A DNA stretch of 64,000 nucleotides from Bacillota bacterium (GTDB taxonomy: Bacteria > Bacillota_I > Bacilli_A > RFN20 > CAG-288), in contig JAEWSJ010000037.1 in NCBI GenBank assembly GCA_023398335.1, forward strand, positions 1 to 64,000, given 5' to 3'. Shown here piece by piece: positions 60,386 to 64,000 of the stretch. The first letter of the stretch is position 1. Every line of letters begins with the position of its first letter. A model generated the notes under the pieces. That model searched no databases. It saw nothing but the letters and a program-made list of their open reading frames with translations, and was not told the DNA's origin. The translations under genes were made by a program, and so were the position numbers.

Positions 60386-61351
60386 TTAGTTTTCCGTTAC
60401 TTTTTCGCTAAGTAAGACACCTTTAACATCTTTATATTTCAATGTTTCTCCAAGTGGAATGCCACTGTAAGTTAAACCATCTAATAACAAATCAATATCT
60501 TTAAATAATAATTCGTTAGATAAAGAACAATAATTGCCTTTTAGTTTCCTAATAGCTAAATCGTATAGTTCATTAAAAGACATGACTGAACTTTTTCCCG
60601 TGTATGGATCTTGCCACGCTAGATGATTTTCATTTAATACATTGTGATTAGTTTTAAATGGAATATGTAAGGCCCCAACTCTTCCTTTACCTAATAATTT
60701 AGTTTTAAATGCGCTAATTCCGTTAGTAAAACGAAGACATGCTCTCATATTGAGTATGGCAGACTTATAAATGTTATCCGCTATTTTTTTTTCAAAATAC
60801 GTACGAAGAACATTATCAAAGTGCTTAGAAATAACATCTAACTTTTTATCATCTATTGCAATAACTTGATATGGCTTATTAATCAGTTCTTCGCTTTCGT
60901 TACGTAAACAAACTAAGGAAGAATCAATACGTGCTTCAAAGTGCGGATGTAAATAATGATACTTACCACTTAAATGACCACCATCATCAAAGCCAGAAAA
61001 ATAATAGACGTATGGGTGAACAGTAGAATCTAGAATATAATGGGCAAACTGCCCATAAGTAAACGCTAAAAACATGTTCTTTTCTTCAAGATTAGAAATA
61101 TCTTTAGTTTCGTTTATCATTAATCTAAAGAGACGTTTGCCATCTGATTTATGTAATTGACCACCATATTTCTTATTTGCTTCAAATAAATGAAGCCCGT
61201 TAAAAGGAAGAAGTCCGAAGAAAAACAACGGATCTGGACCTTGGGTTCCTAATAAGAAGCAATCTTCGTTATTGATTAAGAAATCTTTTTTATCTGTTAT
61301 GGATTTTAAGAAATCTGACGCGAAGAAATAATGAGTTAATGTACTGGGCAT
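60386..61351 (-). CDS. Zinc-dependent phospholipase C-like protein (intracellular)
   Basis: A 321-residue member of the zinc-dependent phospholipase C fold. Motifs include MPSTLTHYFFA, GTQGPDPLFF and GQFAHYILDSTVHPYVYY, which hold His and Asp metal ligands. It has no signal peptide, unlike secreted phospholipase C, so it should act in the cytoplasm. Its substrate is unknown. It starts 11 bases after pduL on the same strand. Confidence 0.82.
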   Translation of the reverse strand: MPSTLTHYFFASDFLKSITDKKDFLINNEDCFLLGTQGPDPLFFFGLLPFNGLHLFEANKKYGGQLHKSDGKRLFRLMINETKDISNLEEKNMFLAFTYGQFAHYILDSTVHPYVYYFSGFDDGGHLSGKYHYLHPHFEARIDSSLVCLRNESEELINKPYQVIAIDDKKLDVISKHFDNVLRTYFEKKIADNIYKSAILNMRACLRFTNGISAFKTKLLGKGRVGALHIPFKTNHNVLNENHLAWQDPYTGKSSVMSFNELYDLAIRKLKGNYCSLSNELLFKDIDLLLDGLTYSGIPLGETLKYKDVKGVLLSEKVTEN

Positions 61352-61362
61352 AGTATAAAAAA

Positions 61363-61938
61363 TTACTTAACTAATGTGCCGTATATTTCACCAGCTAAAC
61401 CACCAGCGTTACATTCATCGGTATCGATATGCATAGCTAAAGCATATTTAGGAGAGACTCTAATTACTACATCACCAAAGACTAAATGTCTATCGAACTT
61501 AGATTCGCAATTAACGGAAACAATTTCTCCGTCTTTTACTCCAAAGTTTTCAGCATCAGCTGGTGTCATATGAATATGACGTTTAGCGACGATAACACCT
61601 TCTTTTAATTCAACTTCACCGACTGGTCCAACAATCTTACATGGCGCAGATCCTTCGATCTTTCCAGATTCTCTAACTGGAGCAGAAACGCCGATTACTC
61701 TAGCGTCGGAAAAAGATAATTCAACTTGGTTATGATCTCTACACGGACCAAGAATAGAACAAGCAAGTTCTCCTTTGGGGCCAACAACTTTGACTTTATC
61801 AAAAGAAGCGAATTGTCCAGGTTGAGATAAGTCTTTCTTTGAGACTAATTCATGACCTTTACCAAATAAGACTTCAAGAACTTCTTTAGTAACATGTACG
61901 TGACGTGCACTTGTTTCAATTAAAATTTTGTTTTCCAT
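61363..61938 (-). CDS. pduL: PduL-type phosphate acyltransferase (phosphotransacetylase)
   Basis: Interconverts acetyl- or propanoyl-CoA and the acyl phosphate. The protein is 191 aa. The zinc-binding repeats show SARHVHVTKE and VAKRHIHMTPADA, and the end MHIDTDECNAGG is diagnostic. No microcompartment shell, acetate kinase or dehydratase gene is adjacent, so it is probably a housekeeping phosphotransacetylase rather than part of a pdu compartment. Confidence 0.93.
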   Translation of the reverse strand: MENKILIETSARHVHVTKEVLEVLFGKGHELVSKKDLSQPGQFASFDKVKVVGPKGELACSILGPCRDHNQVELSFSDARVIGVSAPVRESGKIEGSAPCKIVGPVGEVELKEGVIVAKRHIHMTPADAENFGVKDGEIVSVNCESKFDRHLVFGDVVIRVSPKYALAMHIDTDECNAGGLAGEIYGTLVK

Positions 61939-62089
61939 ATTTCATTCCTCTTTTATAGATAGTTTTTTCTAACACTATTAGATTAACACAAATATCGTTT
62001 TTTGAACTATAAAATACTTATTTATTTCAATTTTGTACTTGAAAACATATTGCTAAAATAAGAAATAAACATGGTAAGATATATATGCT

Positions 62090-62911
62090 ATGAAAAAAGA
62101 CACACTTAAGTTTCTCAAAGATAACAATGTTGAAGTAGATTCAATTATTGAGTTAAAAGAAGGTATTTCCAATACTAATTATCTAATTAATGATTCGTAT
62201 GTTTTAAAAGAACCTTTTGATGTATCTTTTTCACGTATCAATTCTGCTATAGTAGCTTTTCAAAATAAAAATAATTTAACTGATATTTCTCCTGCCGTTC
62301 TTGCCTATAATACTAAACTTGGACTACTACTTACAAAATACTTAAAAGGTTATCATCCATTGACTAAAGAAGAACTAAACGATGAAATAATAGACAAAAT
62401 AATAAATCTATTATCTACTTTTCATTTATCTTCTTTTGATCTTCCAAAACTAGATTACATTTCTCTTTTAACGTTATATCGAAATATGATTGATACAAAA
62501 GATAGAATCTATCTTGAAGTAATTGAATCTTCCTCTATCTTACAAGGTGAGTTAGAAATAAGTCATATGGACTTACTTCTATCTAACTTTATGATAAATG
62601 ATTCAAAGCATTTAGAATTAATCGACTATGAGTTTTGTTCCTATGCTCCAAAATACTTCGACCTTATCTCTCTTCTTGAAGAAAACAATTTAAACGATAA
62701 TCTAAAAGCTAAAATTATTTGTAAATATTTTGATAATGAGAAAGAAAAAGAAGCCTTCTTAGCTAAATATAATACCTACGCAGCATTATCTGATCTACTT
62801 TGGTATCACTGGGCTTACGCTAGATATATAAATAGTGGAAAAAAAGTTTTTTATGAGATTGCCATCCATAAAAAAGACGCTTTATATAAACATCTTAAAT
62901 TAGTAGATTAA
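62090..62911 (+). CDS. Choline/ethanolamine kinase-like phosphotransferase
   Basis: A 273-residue protein of the APH/choline kinase fold. The catalytic loop is SHMDLLLSNFMI (HxDxxxxN) and the metal motif ELIDYEFCSY (DxE). The N-lobe has GISNTNYLI. LicA-like choline kinases and thiamine kinases share this layout, and the exact substrate is not determined. It is a single-gene unit. Confidence 0.82.
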   Translation: MKKDTLKFLKDNNVEVDSIIELKEGISNTNYLINDSYVLKEPFDVSFSRINSAIVAFQNKNNLTDISPAVLAYNTKLGLLLTKYLKGYHPLTKEELNDEIIDKIINLLSTFHLSSFDLPKLDYISLLTLYRNMIDTKDRIYLEVIESSSILQGELEISHMDLLLSNFMINDSKHLELIDYEFCSYAPKYFDLISLLEENNLNDNLKAKIICKYFDNEKEKEAFLAKYNTYAALSDLLWYHWAYARYINSGKKVFYEIAIHKKDALYKHLKLVD

Positions 62912-62920
62912 GTAGCAAGC

Positions 62921-62946
62921 AAAAAAGCGGTTTGAGCCGCTTTTCG
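62921..62946. terminator. Bidirectional terminator between the kinase gene and gltX
   Basis: AAAAGCGG (62923-62930) pairs with CCGCTTTT (62937-62944). A-run and T-run flank it on both sides, so it serves both converging genes. Confidence 0.88.
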
Positions 62947-63999
62947 TTATAGTTTTTCAATAACAGCTTGAATTCTATTATTAACTTCTTCTTTTCCTAA
63001 AATGTGTAAGACTTGATAAAGGTTTGGAGATTGTTTTGAAGTTGTAAGAGAAAGTCTTAACATTTCCGCTACATCACCGACATGTCCTTTATAACTGTCT
63101 TTATCCTTTTTATATATCTTGAAGTTTTCAGCAAAGCCATGTTTAACCGCAAGAGCTTTTAATGAAGCAAACCATGATTGTTCATCCAAAGAATAATCCA
63201 TAGTAGTCATAAATTCTGAGAGAACTTCTTTTATTAATGATTTGTCAATAAATGGGTTCCATTCAAGAACATTTTCTTTGGCCATATTAACGTAATATTG
63301 TGGATAGAAGAACTTAATCTTATCGAGAACATCGATGAATTTTTCATAATCTTTACGTGGTTTTTCTTGTTCTCTTTCAATATTGATAATACTTTCGAAT
63401 TTGGCTTTATCTGAGAGAATTAAATCTTTTAATTCTGGATTATATTTATTCGCCCAATTTAAGCAAAGTGAAGTAAATTCTTCTTTGGTATAATACGCCA
63501 AGACTTCTTTACAAATATTTTGTAATTTTGGTAAATCGAACAACGCACCATCTAATGACATTTTTTCAAATGTGAAATTAAATTCCTTAACTGGAGTCCG
63601 TGGGTTTTGTAAAAGCCATTCTTCAAAGTTTGAATTAGCGATGGTTAATAAGTATTTAATAATACCTTCAACTGGATAACCTTGTTCAAGAAAGAAGCTT
63701 ACAGCTGCTTCTTGGTCTTTACGTTTCGATAACTTTCTCTTGTTTCCATTATCTAACTTCATAATAACTGGAAGATGAGCGTAGGAAGGAGCTTTGAAGC
63801 CCATGGTATTAAATAAATCTAAATGAATTGGTAAAGAAGAAATCCATTCTTCTCCTCTAGTAACAATAGTCGTATGCATAAAATGATCATCGCAAAGGTG
63901 AGCAAAATGATATGTTGGTAAGCCGTCGCTCTTTAAAATAACGATATCTTGATCGTTTTCGGATAAAGCTAAGTCTCCTCTTACTAAATCATGAACTCG
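62947..63999 (-). CDS. gltX: Glutamyl-tRNA synthetase, 3' part (runs off the right edge)
   Basis: Class I synthetase that charges tRNA-Glu. The gene continues beyond the window; the frame is open to the edge (63999), with LKSDGLPTYHFAHLCDDHFMHTTIVTRGEEW and the KMSKS-type loop KLSKRKD, followed by the helical anticodon-binding half. Only about 350 C-terminal residues are visible, so the start and the HIGH motif are outside. Confidence 0.94.
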   Translation of the reverse strand, partial: RVHDLVRGDLALSENDQDIVILKSDGLPTYHFAHLCDDHFMHTTIVTRGEEWISSLPIHLDLFNTMGFKAPSYAHLPVIMKLDNGNKRKLSKRKDQEAAVSFFLEQGYPVEGIIKYLLTIANSNFEEWLLQNPRTPVKEFNFTFEKMSLDGALFDLPKLQNICKEVLAYYTKEEFTSLCLNWANKYNPELKDLILSDKAKFESIINIEREQEKPRKDYEKFIDVLDKIKFFYPQYYVNMAKENVLEWNPFIDKSLIKEVLSEFMTTMDYSLDEQSWFASLKALAVKHGFAENFKIYKKDKDSYKGHVGDVAEMLRLSLTTSKQSPNLYQVLHILGKEEVNNRIQAVIEKL

Positions 64000-64000
64000 A

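Noticed and set aside
61363..61938. Bacterial microcompartment operon
   Set aside because: PduL is alone; no shell proteins, diol dehydratase or aldehyde dehydrogenase are near.

Overview
The window is a 64 kb, AT-rich, gene-dense stretch of a bacterial chromosome. It appears to come from an anaerobic, low-GC relative of the Firmicutes and Mollicutes, such as the uncultured gut Bacilli, Erysipelotrichia or Acholeplasma-like groups; this placement is inferred from gene content and order, not from a marker tree. Supporting points are the Bacillus-like order gdpP-rplI-dnaB-walJ-rlmH, a SufCDSUB machine of Firmicute type with SufU, a complete Rnf cluster next to Gx-transporter and NusG-domain-II genes, and long-form HPF. 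TGA is used as a stop, for example in the ATGA overlaps at 1928-1931 and 4555-4558, so the code is the standard bacterial one and not the Mycoplasma one. No phage, transposase, CRISPR array or rRNA was seen.

Layout. 1-6234: tail of an unknown gene, then a five-gene Opp/Dpp/Nik-type ABC importer followed by a TPR protein with a His/Cys-rich N-terminus. 6282-8170: comFA, comFC and tRNA-Gln. 8229-13400 (minus): gdpP-rplI-dnaB-walJ-rlmH. 13616-14503: a small membrane protein and an NFU-type iron-sulfur carrier. 14524-21025 (minus): sufC-sufD-sufS-sufU-sufB-mnmG. 21478-27463: two foldase-like lipoproteins, a HIT protein, and an NAD synthetase whose N-terminus is an added Phd/YefM antitoxin-like domain. 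27520-27650: a candidate small RNA with its own promoter and terminator. 27653-31337 (minus): ung and two unknown proteins. 31503-34393: HAD hydrolase, acyl-ACP thioesterase, small membrane protein, and a trigger factor without its ribosome-binding domain. 34445-36290 (minus): an RNA methyltransferase and the rpsF-ssb-rpsR operon with a likely S6:S18 leader. 36654-38463: trpS and a HAD phosphatase. 38528-43620 (minus): phosphoglucomutase, three unknown genes, and a pseudouridine synthase. 43717-45047: a cation exchanger and tRNA-Ser. 45248-53326 (minus): two unknown genes, HAD, apbE, hpf, speB, speA, metK. 53391-60226 (minus): rnfC-D-G-E-A, a tiny Cys-rich protein, a shortened rnfB, NusG-II protein, Gx transporter and a TSCPD protein. 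60386-63999: Zn-dependent phospholipase-like protein, pduL, a choline-kinase-like gene and the 3' part of gltX.

How the genes fit together. Rnf couples ferredoxin and NAD redox reactions to ion transport. ApbE, encoded at 47.5-48.9 kb, should attach FMN to RnfG and RnfD. SUF and NFU supply iron-sulfur clusters, and NadE supplies the NAD pool. SpeA and SpeB make putrescine from arginine, next to MetK.

The strongest candidates for something undescribed are: (1) the antitoxin-like domain fused to NAD synthetase; (2) an Rnf complex whose RnfB lacks all ferredoxin domains and is paired with a separate single-helix four-cysteine protein, alongside an RnfG with what looks like a duplicated FMN-binding unit; (3) the trigger factor lacking its ribosome-binding domain; (4) the small RNA at about 27.6 kb.
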